The translations under genes and the position numbers were made by a program. Below the pieces are notes generated by a model, which had not been told where the DNA came from, made no database searches, and saw only the letters and a list, made by a program, of their open reading frames with translations. Of a stretch of 64,000 bases of DNA, positions 44,880-57,600 are shown piece after piece. This stretch comes from Portulaca oleracea. Lineage: Eukaryota; Streptophyta; Magnoliopsida; Caryophyllales; Portulacaceae. The stretch's first letter is position 1. Each line of letters opens with the position of its first letter. The stretch is taken from contig CM055877.1 in NCBI GenBank assembly GCA_029582165.1, positions 37,034,749 to 37,098,748 on the forward strand, read 5' to 3'.

Positions 44880-46141
44880 TGTGCCAAGGGAAAACATTCA
44901 CAGCGGAACCATTATGTACCAAAATCAAAGCACTTTATTGAAACAAAGTGCAGTTAAGTACAATGCTTTGTTATGGTTTACCCCTGCCATGGGTAAATCC
45001 TCATCACCAAAATTTAAAGTTCCGTCACCAGCCGTAACATGAGAAACTAAGGCCTCCAGCATTGTCGAGGTAAGAATGATAGCATTTTGGAGTGCCCTTA
45101 GTACAAGCTCTCGGTGTGGTTTCGAAGCACACATCAACTGCTAGAGTGAAACATTTGCCACAGACTTCTTCATTTGAGTGAGGACGGGATCTTTGAGAGT
45201 AGCGAGTGCTTCTATCCTTGTGGTATTTGGTTTTTTCGTAGGCACCACATGGTCACTTCTGGTTTATTATGCCTCCTGGACATAGTCAAAAATGCGGCAC
45301 TAGCTAGGTGGTACTTCCTTCTCCTCACCAGACCAAAAGAATGGGAAGTGTAGGTGCTCCCTCGTCCGTGACACATTCAGATGGATCAAAAGTACCTTGT
45401 TCCTTAAAAATAGCATGGTTTGGGAGAGGATTGCTTTTGTTGTTTGGATTTCGTGCTGCCTTATGTAAGGGTAACTCGTTAGAAAGAATCATCTTCTCAA
45501 TTAGATTCTTGAGCGTCCAACATCACTTAGTGTCATGACCCCTCATGTGGTGAAATTTGTAAAACATAGCGTCATTACACCCAAGCCCTTTGTCTACAAG
45601 CTCCGACCTAGGTATTGGTAGTTGGATCTTATTCGTTTTCAATAGTCGATCCAACGCCTTAGCATAAGTCACGTCAAGCGGAGTGTAAGTCTAAAACTTC
45701 AAAGGTGATGGACTTAAGATAGGACCACGGCTCACGTTCTAGATAACATTGGCTTCGGCCACCCTAGGAGAATTAATGGTTCTCCTTCCTGCATTGGCAA
45801 CCTTCCATCCTTGGGATGCAGCATCCATCTCCTTACGTGCCTTCAGCTTAGAGAATAGCTTCTTCAAGTAATCAAAACTTTCCCCCACATAAAAGTCCAA
45901 TTGTTGCGCCAAACTTGGTTTCAGACCACGAACAAAGGTATCCAGCTGCATTTCAGTAGGATAGTGCTAGTCACTTGCGACAACTTGGCATGCCACCTCT
46001 CATAATAATCAAGAAATGGTTCGTCATCTCTTTGGCGGATTGCCATGACATCAGATAAAGTCACCTTGTCTTTTTGGACCTTGCTGTAATGCTCGATGAA
46101 AGCTTTTCGCAAGGCTGTCCAATCTCTCTGGATTTCCAAAG
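44880..46141 (-). pseudogene. Tat gag-protease fragment, copy B
   Basis: Copy of 28575-29943. It shows FIEHYSKVQKDKVTLSDV, MAIRQRDDEPFLDYYERW, FVRGLKPSLAQQLDF, the knuckle remnant with the same pre-Cys stop, and NKALYLTALCFNK. About 90 bp of the linker between knuckle and protease are missing at 45337. It ends where the PMD gene begins. Confidence 0.8.
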
Positions 46142-46147
46142 GGAGGG

Positions 46148-47415
46148 TGAAGTACTAGTGGCTATCATGTTGTATGATGTGGAACACATTTTGGGCCTTC
46201 CAGTTGATGGTGTGATTCGTGATTGTCTTGATCGGGAAGCGGTTAACGAGTTCGTGCAAGCTATTTTCATGAAGCCTATGCCAGATCTAAAGAAAATGGG
46301 TATTTATGACAACGGTGCCATGACTGATGTCGATTTGAGGTCGGTTGTTGTTTCGCCCATGTACCCCATTCCGCATAGGACACGAGCATGGTTGTTGAGC
46401 TTGTTGGGGAACACTATCCTCGTGGATAAATCGAGGGATAGAGTTCGTCTGCATCCATGGCCTAGCACTTATCTTGTCGTCTGATTTGCTTGGAGTGCGA
46501 TTACAGCGCCTGTGTATCGACAGTTAGGGATGGCGAGCAGGGTTGGGACAGCGAAGATAGCTGGGTGTTTGACCCTTTTGTAAGCCTGGATATATGAGTA
46601 TTTTCCCTCATTTAGGCCACACAGTGAGCAACCGGTTCGGGGACCTCACGCGGGCAGGTGGTTTCCCAGTCACATGGTTAGATTAGAGCCACGCCTACGG
46701 TTGTTGAGGGCCTCCCTGGATGCATTGCGGTAAGGTGTGCTGGTGCCTTTATGGAGGTACACCTTACAGGTCGTGCGAGAGGACGTTGTACATGGGCCCC
46801 ATTCGTGCATATGAAATGACAGAGTCGTACATGCCTGATCGCGTTGTCCGTCAAATAGGCCATCAATAACATGTCCCCCTAGTGTTGGCCTGCCCTATGA
46901 AAGCTGAACGACCGGCCAAGGGGCCGTACAAATTGGAGTTTGATAAGTCCAGCGCCAACACTGCTTGGGGGACATTTCCCTTTGGTAACAAACTATCCCT
47001 GACGGCTCTGCCACGCACAAAACGTGTGCCGTGGGAAGTGGATGATGCATATAACGATTGGTTCGTTGTACATTCTCATAAATTTTTTATCAACAACACC
47101 TCCACCAGCCAATCCACAATCGATGAACCGCGGTCCCTCGAACAGGTACAAACCCCTAAGCATACTTTAATATTAGTTTTGCATATTTTACTCAATTATA
47201 AGCTAACCAATGTTTTGTGTGACTGTTTTAATTTTCTAATTTTTTTCATAGTATGCATATTTGTGGGCGGAACTAGCGCAGACGATGTTGCAGCAACCAG
47301 TCCTCACGAAATGACAAGGCAAGTGAGTGATTATAGTTTCACAGCTATGTCTGATCTGTATGCTCAATGGTGCGCACAATTGCATGTCCAGGTCCCCGAG
47401 CAGCAAGCCGACTAG
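46148..47415 (+). pseudogene. MAIN/PMD-type mobile-domain gene, copy B
   Basis: Copy of 29944-31215. It reads VAIMLYDVEHILGLPVDG, RTRAWLLSLLGNTILVDKSR and WPSTYLVV without the frameshift that breaks copy A near 30180, but then has a TGA at 46482-46484 and further stops near 46580. The last exon YNDWFVVHSHKF to QVPEQQAD ends at 47415 and the intron borders are the same as in copy A. An 8-bp loss near 46727 removes LTPG-equivalent codons. Confidence 0.72.
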
Positions 47416-47762
47416 AGGGAGGAGGAGGAGGAGGAGTAGAATTAGTTGTTAATTTTTAATTTGTGTCGAACATTTTAATTTCTAGTTGTACTGTCTTTCG
47501 TATTTAAGACTGATGTAAGTTTAAATTTGTGTGGTTGTATCGTAGACTTGATGTATTGTCGAGTATTTTAATTGCAGTTTTTAACGTTGTGTATTTTCCT
47601 TCAAATTATTCACCACCACTAAAAACAAAAAAAACAAGAATGTAACAAGCGTCAGTTAGACAATGTAATGTTAACCAAATACATAAAACAAAAAAGACAA
47701 GAATGTAACAAGCACCGTTGAGACAATGTCATGTTAACCAAATACATATATGACCATATAGT

Positions 47763-48436
47763 TTAATACCTAAGACAAAGATCTGGTTTGAGCATCCCTA
47801 AGACCTTTCCATTGATCAATACGAGCCTTAAACGGCTCATCCTAACCTTCAACAGTACGGTCTCTCGCTCGGTACCACCCAGTATGAACCGGTGGTAGAG
47901 GGCATTGATTGTGTAAATGAAGAAGAATGTAATGGCACTTTTGTGCATGCACTATTCCGAGTATTTTTCCTGGTCTCCTCATGCCAGGTCCTGCTCTCAA
48001 GGGTAACACTGATATACATGTCTCACCATCTGCTCAAATATACCAGTTGGTGTTGCAATGTTGATCCACATAATGTTCAACATTGTCGCTGCTGGAAATA
48101 AATCTGCAGGAGTCGACATCAAAAATTCATATCTGGCTGGTCCAACCATGTTACCATTTATCCGGTTGATTGATTTATTTTACTCATCCTGACACCCAAA
48201 GTGTGCCGCCAAATACATGTTAGGACGCGCTAGCAATTCACTTTCCATTGTACTCCGGACACTTTGTCATTGTTCTTGGCCTCCGAAACCTGCCTCGCCA
48301 ATGCATCTGAACCCGTAGTTTCCATCCGACGCAACCTCCGTCCAGCCAACAATATATGGTAGAAAGAAATGTGGCACGTCGTCCTTGAACGGGAATGGAT
48401 ATGTACACATCCTAGAAATAACTGCACATCAGTCTT
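47763..48436 (-). pseudogene. OTU-type cysteine protease domain, copy B
   Basis: Copy of 31560-32235. The Trp that became a stop in copy A is intact here (TGG, 48342-48344), but the catalytic Cys codon is TAC (Tyr; 48315-48317), so the motif reads SDGNYGFRC. The protease could not be active even if expressed. Confidence 0.72.
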
Positions 48437-48552
48437 AAAAATAAGAGCATATAGTTTTTTTGTTATATTATAAAAAATAAACCAAAATAAATAAGGAAAA
48501 TCAAACCTGTTTCATTCATCCCGACGGAAGAAGAATTGGATCCCTTTTATTC

Positions 48553-50310
48553 TCAATGAGTTCGTCGTGGTCTGCTACCACGACCCGATCTTCGGCCGTA
48601 CTCAAACCCACTGGACTCGCGTCTGGTGGATCTGGAAGTCGCGGGTCTCCCTTTGCATGGGGGGCTGATCTCTAGATCAGGAATATCGGCACTCTTGGGA
48701 TTCAACATCTCGTGGAGGGTCTGGGTTACGTCGCGTATCACTGCTGGATCTTGCTCCCAAACCTGTAGAACGAGCAACTCAATCAACTTCAAGTCCCGGG
48801 ACGATGGATCATCATTTGACCCTGGGGTGTCACCATCTCCAATTACTGTCAGTTGTCTCCAGAACGTGACTATCGATGTATACTGCAACTGCTCTCCATT
48901 TTCGTACAAGTGCATCAAAGAACACGCACACGGAAGGTGGTGGGTTAACCACAACTTGTGATCGCACTTGTTTGTACCTATAGCTGTCCTTATCGGCAAC
49001 ATGTCACTAAACTCCAATGTAATTAAATCAATGGCATAATGAGAAACATGCCCATGCAAATGGTTGAGTAATCGAGATTCCCTATGATATCTGTGCGAAC
49101 TCCTAGACTGTTCAAGCTCCCTCCGAATCTCGGTATGTTGATTCTCCAAATGATGGTGAATCCTCACAAAGACACTGTCAAATGTGCCTCTCCCACTTCC
49201 GATATAATATTTCATGGTAGAATGCTGACTCTCCACCTTGGAAGTCGCAGCGTTCCCAAAGTGAGGGACCCTATCGGTAAAAGCACAAACAAATTTCTCC
49301 TTATACGCCATCCACGTATCATTCAGAGAATTCACAAATTCTTTATTCTTTCCAATCCACACGCTTTGGAGAGTCATCCACTTCATCTCGAACTCTTGAA
49401 CAGTCTTGGCATAAACAGACCCGGCTTAACATCGGGACCTAACAACTCATGCAACTTCCAAAGCAACCACTCATCTGAATCCTTCTTCTCGTCCCACATG
49501 AATGAGTAAGCAACCTGGAAGTTTTTGTTAGTTGGTGTCTCGCATAAGGGCCACTTCGCCTTGTTTGTCCTTTATGTACTGTCGATGAGAATTACATTCG
49601 GGTACGTACGGACCAACTTCAACGAGTACGGGTGGCATAAAAAGAGCTGACGAAGATTGCCATCATCATCAAAGTTTGTATATGAGACGTACCCGTCAGC
49701 TTTCGCCAAGTGGAGAGTGTGTTGGGCAGTTGTCCTCCCATCCATACTCTCGGCGCGCATCTTCGCCTTCTCGTTGTATATATTGTGGAACGTTTGAATT
49801 ACAACTAGGGAACTTTATCTTCAGCGATGTCTGTATCGTGGCTGGCGTGCACCCCGTGTCGGTCATTTCACGCACATGTTGTTTCATCTCAGAGTTCAAC
49901 GGGTGTTCGTGACGATGTCCATTCTCGTACACGATGAATTGATGATTGTGTTTCCCCCTGTCTCCATCGGAAACACGAACTTGCCATTCCGTTTCATGCA
50001 TCAAGATCAGTAATTTTCCCTTCGTCGACGTCGACCGACCAGTCGCTGCTGCATCAAGATCAGTAATTTTCCCGCGATATTTGCCATACCTAAAACACTT
50101 CAAGTAACACCTTCGCGGACTGTCTAAATCTTTTTGCTTGTATGATGCCCTTACAAACCTAAACCCAATGACCTGAGCTATTTCGTTGGCCCATTGAAAT
50201 ACTGCTTCTATGTTATCAAACACATCTTCTGTCGCAAATAACGGTGAATAATCAACACAGTCTCCGCCAAACTCCTCTAACTCAACCTGCAGACAACAGT
50301 GTGACATTCA
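48553..50310 (-). pseudogene. MULE transposase with FAR1-like domain, copy B
   Basis: Copy of 32324-34320. The N-terminus is open as VELEEFGGDCVDYSPLFATE to STSTKGKLLILMHETEW. Here the CGC-containing zinc segment of copy A has been replaced by a 23-bp direct copy of nearby DNA (49998-50020 equals 50051-50073). About 181 bp covering the VTDKE Asp and the CIWH motif are deleted at 49418-49422 (shared AAACA). The C-terminal part (49386-48553) with DRVPHFGNAATSKVESQHS and THHLPCACSLMHL is open for 277 codons. Confidence 0.83.
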
Positions 50311-50643
50311 TTAATAATAATCTATATAATATATAAAGCCAAAGGTGCTTATGGTGCGCAAATTTCACTTTCCCATTTTACCCCTTGCCATTATTAAATT
50401 ATAAGGATAGAATAGTAATTACAATGTTTTTTATTTGCACCAAAATAATTATTAAAGAAATTGTTACAACCAAGATTTGAACCTCTAATGCAAAGGAAAA
50501 CCCTCCAATTTCTATACCACTAAACCACCATATTTTAAGTTGGTGTTATCTATACCTGTTTTTTATTTCGCTCTATCACATTCGAACCGTTGTTTACTTC
50601 ATTTTTTTTAGGCTTCTATTTAGCCTAATTTACATTATATTAT

Positions 50644-50783
50644 TACAAGTTTTGTTTCGCACGCATTGCATGCATCGATTGTTATATTTATTTATTTATT
50701 TTGTGTGTGTGTATATATATATACACAAAAGATAAATAAATTTAAAAATCAATGCACGCAATGCGTGCGAATCAAAACTCGTA
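50644..50783. repeat. 140-bp palindrome (foldback), copy B
   Basis: Same foldback as 34663-34801, with a few substitutions in the arms (TTTTGTTTCGC; AAAACTCGTA). Confidence 0.88.
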
Positions 50784-51329
50784 TTAATAATCATAATAGT
50801 TTTTCCGCCAAATTATACTAAATAATAACTTACAATAAAACTACACACTTAGAATAACAGTGACAATAACAATAACATTATTAAACATAATAACAATAAT
50901 ATTAATAACAATAATATTAACAATAACATGCATAAACCTAAACACTAAACCCTAAACATTATTAAAAATAATATTAATAATCATAATAATTAGCACTTCA
51001 AGTAACAATTACAATAAACATATTATATATTAGTAATAATAATAATTAACACTTCAAGTAACAATTACAATAAACACATTATATATTAATATTCATAATA
51101 ATTAACACTTCAAAACATTATTAATAATAAAACTAATAATAATAACAATAATATTAACAACAATAACAATAACAATCAACACATAACAATAACAATAATA
51201 TTTTTTCTTTGATGAAAATAACAATAATATTAACAAGAATAATAACACAATATTTAATTTGAAAAAAATTAACAATTATAAATAATTAATAATAATAATA
51301 ACAACTACAAATTTAAATATAATAATTAT

Positions 51330-51590
51330 TTAAAAAAAATTCCGGCAAAATGGTCTGTGTCGCACGCCCCTGCCGACTAACCACCGCGGATATGCCGCAC
51401 GCCAATCGCGGCAAGGCCGCCGTGGATGCCGCATCGACGATGCCATACACCCGCGACACTGCCGGCAGTCTGATGTGGCATAGACCGCCGTATTGTCGCG
51501 ATCGCCGTGCAGCAAACCGATGGCGGTTTGCCGGCTGGGGCGTGCGGCACCGGCATTTTTCCGGATTTTTTCCGGAAACTTCGATTTTTA
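51330..51590. repeat. GC-rich nested palindrome, copy B
   Basis: Same structure as 35365-35615, including GCACGCCAATCGCGGCAA (51399-51416) and GTATTGTCGCGATCGCCGTG. Several arm changes are not matched by compensating changes on the other side. Confidence 0.82.
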
Positions 51591-53319
51591 CCAAAATTTA
51601 ATAAAAACAAAATCACAAACTAACTCCTCCTCTTCAGATAATTTGTCACCTTCCTTTGACATTATAGATTCAATTTCAAAAATCAAACACAATTATATAG
51701 ATTTTGGAGAGAAATGATGTTTAGAAGATTTGAGAAAATGAGAAAGAGTAGAGAGAGAGGAGAGAGACAGGGAGGGGTATGAAATGTAAATTGGGGGGCT
51801 ACATTAGTAAAATAATAGGCGACAAAAATTAAAGCCCTGCAACAAATTTAGATTGAAAATTCTATCACATTTGAAAACTTTTTCAACTATGGTTGTAACT
51901 CAAAATTAATTTTCAAAAGGTTTAAGAATTATTTGACAATATTCTACTAATTCACAAGTTGGGGGTTTTGCTAATAAATAGTACTTCCTTTGTCACTTAA
52001 TGAGTGTCAAATTTTCTAACTATCTTCTCTCTTTTCATTTGTGAATTTTATATTTATAATAATTAAAATACACATATTACCTTTAATTAATTAATGAATG
52101 TCAATTTTCCGAACTACTTTGCCCTTTTTTGTTTATCAATTTTTACATTTTCAGTAATTAAAATAGACATATTACATACCCTTAATTAATGAATAAGATT
52201 TTCATATTATCTTTAAAAAATCTCCTTTATTCCACTCTTTCCTTTGATGAGAGGTATATTTGTCCATATATAAATTTTTCGCTCTATTTCTAAGACGCAT
52301 TAATTGGTTTTGTAAAGTTAATTTTTTGGACACTTAAAAAGAAACGGAGTAAGTAGGTAATATGGAGTTGAGCATAAATGGTTAGCTTTTGTCTAAAAAT
52401 ATCAATTTCAGTAAATTTATTACACTGATTTTTGAGGATAATTGCCGAAAAAGTTTATCTTCGCAGAGAAAGGCAAATATTAGTTTTATAAACTGTGTTT
52501 TAAAAAAAGTTTATAAAATATTAAAAGTAAATATTAACAATTTAATTTAAATCCAATCCAGTTACCAACCACAATAAGAAAAATTACTTTGGGCAACAAA
52601 CAGATTCGTTGTCTTAGTCCAATTTTTGTTGCCCTTTAATATGGGGTTACAAAAAAAAAATTGTCCCGATTTGATAGTTTTATTCTCGAAGCCCAAAGTT
52701 GGGGCTACAAATTAGTAAAAATGTTAGTACAATGTAGCTGTGGTAGGCAACAAAATATTTTTGTTGCCTTAGTAACCTTAGCCAACCATTTTTCTTTAAC
52801 TTGTCGCCTTATCTATATCAATTGTAACAAGAAAAAAAGTTTTGTTGCCACGTATAGTGTATTTAATTTAATACTATAATAATCTTTTTATTGTCCAAAC
52901 TATTCTAAATTTGTTGCCCAAACATATTTTTCTTGTCATGAATACTAAATGTTCACGATCTAATTAATGATATCTTATTATTTGTCATAGAAAATAGATT
53001 TTTAAATTAGCCAAGTGAAAACAAATCCTAAATTTAATTAGCTTAAATAAAAGGAGGAAAAAAAATCCCATTTCTATGTCATATTCATCGTCAACCCAAA
53101 GGTCAAACAAACATTTTCCAATCACTTCATATGCATTTTCCCTATCACTTCAGACATGTGCAAACATTTCTTTTTGCTCCCTCAAATCACGTAAATATGG
53201 TGTACCATTATTTTTGCAAAGGATCAAAACAAGAAAAAAAGGAGTTACTTATTCCTAACATTGCTATGAAACTTTTTTTATTTTCTATATTAGCTAATCA
53301 ATTAGATAAATAGATGTAT

Positions 53320-53393
<74 letters not shown>

Positions 53394-53418
53394 TAATATA
53401 CATACCTGTATGTGTACC

Positions 53419-53458
<40 letters not shown>

Positions 53459-53462
<4 letters not shown>

Positions 53463-53992
53463 AAAATTTGATTCTAATAATCCCTACTATTGCAAATTGG
53501 ATGGTAATAATCCCTACTTTCAATTTGTATTCTGGTGGTCCAATAAAAAATAAAATTGTATTGTAGTGGTACCAAATCCATCACCATATTCTTTTTATTT
53601 TTTCCATGCCTACTCCATATTGTTTTTGTTTTTTTGGTTCCTTCCCCTAGATAGGTAACAAAGTGTAGTTACTAAAACATTTTTTAAATTATTTTTTTGA
53701 CATTCCGAGCAATTATTATGATTTTTAAAAGGAATAAAATTGAAAAAATCATAAAAAAATTGAAAACAAATTGAAACAAATTGGGAGAAATGTTGTAAAT
53801 TCATTAATAATCGTGGTGAAGTGTTATACAAAGTTTTGAATCAAATGCAACACAAAAGCTATGATATTTAGGGTACACTCTCGATTTTGTCCCACTACAA
53901 TACAATTTTTTTTGAGACCACCAGAATACAAATTGAAAGTAGGGATTATTGCCATCCAATTTGCAATAAAAGGGATTATTAGAATCCAATTT

Positions 53993-53998
<6 letters not shown>
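53459..53998. mobile_element. MITE with long TIRs flanked by (TA)n, copy B
   Basis: Copy of 37386-37882. The (TA)n tract on its left is much longer and interrupted (53323-53460). Confidence 0.82.
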
Positions 53999-54046
<48 letters not shown>

Positions 54047-54050
<4 letters not shown>

Positions 54051-54171
54051 ATATTGGATTCTAATAATCCTACTATCACAAATTGTATGGCAATAATCCC
54101 TACTATCATTTTGGATTAGTGGTCCAAAAAAACAAAATTGTATCGTAGTGGGACAAAATCAGTGTATACGC

Positions 54172-54173
<2 letters not shown>
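54047..54173. repeat. Solo TIR of the same MITE family between two (TA)n tracts
   Basis: 127 bp starting AGGGATATTGGATTCTAATA, diverged from the nearby TIRs and lacking a partner. (TA)n runs at 53997-54046 and 54174-54247 flank it. Copy A has a single TA tract at the matching place. Confidence 0.78.
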
Positions 54174-54250
<77 letters not shown>

Positions 54251-54602
54251 AATGGATCATGTAAGCATGCCCTTATAGTGAGCATGTGAGCATGACCATT
54301 CTCCACCATTGGATTTAATCTAAGGGTTGATGTATTTTACAGATTTTTCATTAATTTATGGGGATATCACGTGACTTCATCCCCCCCTAAGTTTCCTAAT
54401 TGCTATTGTTTTCCTAGATCATGTGTGATTACAGGATTGAAGATCCAAAAAGAACAGAAATCCTGCCTTTCTTGGAGTGTTCGTTAGAAGAGAAAAGTTG
54501 GCTGCCATTGTTCATCGCGATCTTCGTCCGCCGGAGAAGGCCGTCGATACATTATCGGACTGAGACGACGCCGCGGGAGTGGAGGTCAATTGTATGTTAG
54601 CC

Positions 54603-57600
54603 ATGGACAATCTTGATATGAGGTAAAGTATAATTTTTGCAAAATCACGTAGAACATCCCCATGGATTCATTAAAATCGATTATAATGATGTAAATTGAA
54701 CATCAATCTTATACTAGGCATTAGACATCAATCCTACATTCACCATAAACAGTCAAGAGTCCATGTTATTTGATTAGAACGAATGGCTTAAAACAGAGCA
54801 TGGTGTTGCACAAAAAATAGGGTTTGATGTTCATGTAATTCGCATCAGGGAGTCCATGTGTAATGTCCGTGCATCAAACAGTACTGGATGTCCATATATA
54901 TTGTAATTAATAGTATTGAATATATTTGGTTTCTTAAGCATATCTAATGGCCAAAAAACCGAAACAGTAACCGTGGTCAAACAAAGACCTTGTTGCGCAA
55001 TCATCAATTCTGGAGAATGAAAGAGCTTGTACTTGTTTTCTAATAGAAGCAGATAAAAGTGCTATTAAAGTTTGTGAAAATGTTTTTTGAATAGTAAGCA
55101 CTGAATTTGTTATGGATATGTAATAAATAGTATTGTCCGTGCATCAAACACTTGATGTCCATTATATAAACACTGAATTTTGATTGATTATTAGCATAAC
55201 ATGGTTCGGTTATAATGTCCATTATCTAAACACTAGGTATCCATTTATGTGTTGCGTATTGTCCATGATGCGTGTTGGCTTTTTAAAACATTTCAATGTT
55301 TTTTTAATATAAGATTTCAATGTGTCTGTTTCGTGGTGTGTGTTGTGCAGCATTACATTGGGGCACACCGAAGGAGACGGTCAGGTAGTGTTGCCTCCCC
55401 CGATTCCATTGAGCTACCAACACACTGTGCATGATGAGTACATCCCAGTGTGTGAGGATGAGTACCTGGTCCCAAAAGAGAAAATGCATTTTGATGACAT
55501 CCTAAAGGCGAAGGCGTTCTACGAAAAATATGCTATAAGTGTGGGGTTAAGTGTGCGTAGCCACTCACTGACAAAAGGGAAAAATGGGGTGTTGTGGAAG
55601 GTGTTCGTGTGCAGTAAGCAAGGGTGGAAAGCTGAAAAAAAGGCACTAGTCCCGACATGTTCATTCAAGGATACAACAGGGGTAGAGCAACGTAATGATG
55701 GCAATAGTGGGAGCCGATCACCCCCAAAATTAAGTAGAGGCATCGGGTTGAAACGAGGGAGGGGTGTGAAGCGAAACTAACATTGAAGTTATCTGAGAAT
55801 GGTGGTTTTGATGTTATCACGTTTCATACTGGCGATACCCACGAGATGACAAGCCCAAGCAAACGACATCTGGAACGATCCGCGCGGAAAGTGAGTAGGA
55901 TCCACATTGACTTGATGAACAAGTTTTCGAGGGCCAATGTCGAGCCATCTAAAGCCTTCTACTTATTCAAGGAACAAGTCGTGTCAAATGACAATGTGGG
56001 GTGTACAATACAAGATATGAAGAATTACCAGCGGTCTCTGAAGAATGTGTTGGTGGACCTAGATGCACAGACATTTGTAGATATATTGAGGAGGAACAGG
56101 GAGAAAGACCCCAGTTTTTATTATGCATGTGAGGTCGATGAGGAGAAGCAGTTGAAGTATGCGTTTTGGAGTGATTCGGAGAGTAGGCGTGACTATGTAG
56201 CTTTTGGCGACTTATTGTCGTTTGATACCAAGCATAAGACAAATAGATACAAGGTGGTCTTTGTTGCATTTACCGAGATCAACCATCATCGCAAATTAGT
56301 GTCATTTGGGGCAGGTCTCCTTAGAGATGAGAAAACTCCGTCTTTTGTGTTGTTGTTTGAAAAGTTCATAGATGCGATGGAAGGGCACCAGCCGGATACG
56401 GTTGTAACCGACCAAGATTTGGCAATCAAAGATGGGGTCGCGGAAGTGTTCACTGAGTCTGTGCACAAATACGATTTGTTGTGTGACACAGTTAAATAAT
56501 TGTGTATATACTTATGTGTGAATGTTACAATATTATGGGAGGCAATTATAATCTTGGTACTCATATAAATAACATTAAATATATTACAAAATGGACGTCA
56601 GCTTGTATGTGTGAGGACATCAGCATATATGTGCACGGGCATCAGTATGTTGGGTGTTCCCACTTGTTTTCTTAATGAATATACTGATTGCATTAAAAAT
56701 GGGCAGGTATTGTATATGTCACATAATGCGAAAGCCGCCCGAGAAAGTTGGCAACAAATTGAATGGGTGCAAAGAGTTCATTGATGATAAGAAGTTGTGT
56801 GTGTGGGCATCTGAAACAGACACGCAGTTCGAGAGCAAGTGGGCTGAGATTATTGAAAAATACGGCTTGAGTAACAATCAATGGTTAGTTGACATATATG
56901 AGATTCGAAAGGATTGGGCACATGCATTCTTCACGGACCACCTAATGGGTGGTGTGCTACGTACGACATCAGGCTTGGAAAGTGAGAATTCGATGTTTGG
57001 GAAGCTCACGTGCCGAGTTATGTTGACTTTTGGGTGCGTTTTGAGCATGCAGTTGACGCTCAACGAAATCGAGTGGTGTCGATCGACAAGGTGTCAACGA
57101 CATCGCACCATACACTAGAGAATCGCCTGATGATAGAACGACATGCCAGACAATTGTACACACATTGCAACTTTTACCTGTTTCGGGAGCAGCTTTAGAA
57201 TGCCTTAAATGGCTGTCGCATTGTCGTGATGGGGACGGTTGAACATGACTACACGTATACAATCATGGATATGGGCAGCAGGGTTGAGAGGCATGTCGTG
57301 CACAACACGATGACAAATGATGCAACTTGTAGTTGCCCGTTCTTCAACTTACAAGGGATACCGTGTGCGTAGGTCTTGCTCGTTATAAAGCATTTGGATG
57401 AGGTACCATCCAACTTAATCGTTAATCGATGGACAAAGAAGGCATCAAAGCAACTACGATTTCCGGTCGACAAGTACATAAAGGATGGATGTGACAAGTC
57501 AACACGGAAGAAACGACTAACATTTGATGCATGGAGTAGGTTCTACAGGGTATGGACATAGATGACTACGACGAGGCAATGCTGGAAGCTATTGTGGAAA

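Larger units (their letters stand above)
40700..57049 (+). repeat. Tandem duplication, copy B (16.3 kb)
   Basis: Direct repeat of 22987-40702. The join at 40700-40702 places TTTTGAGCATG (FAR1 coding, equals 57039-57049) against ATGAAGTCTCC (Tat repeat, equals 22987), overlapping by ATG. Copy B carries its own deletions: 968 bp in the LTR, about 405 bp in the LINE, about 90 bp in gag, and about 181 bp in the MULE transposase. Confidence 0.92.

Noticed and set aside
53302..54309. Open frames of 60-100 codons made of repeating Tyr-Ile through the (TA)n tracts (also at 27582-27827 and 37311-38008)
   Set aside because: They are translations of TA microsatellites on either strand and carry no domain.
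22987..57049. The tandem repeat as an assembly artefact
   Set aside because: The copies differ by many substitutions, several private deletions of 90-968 bp and two templated changes, so they are not one sequence placed twice. Long-read confirmation would still be useful.
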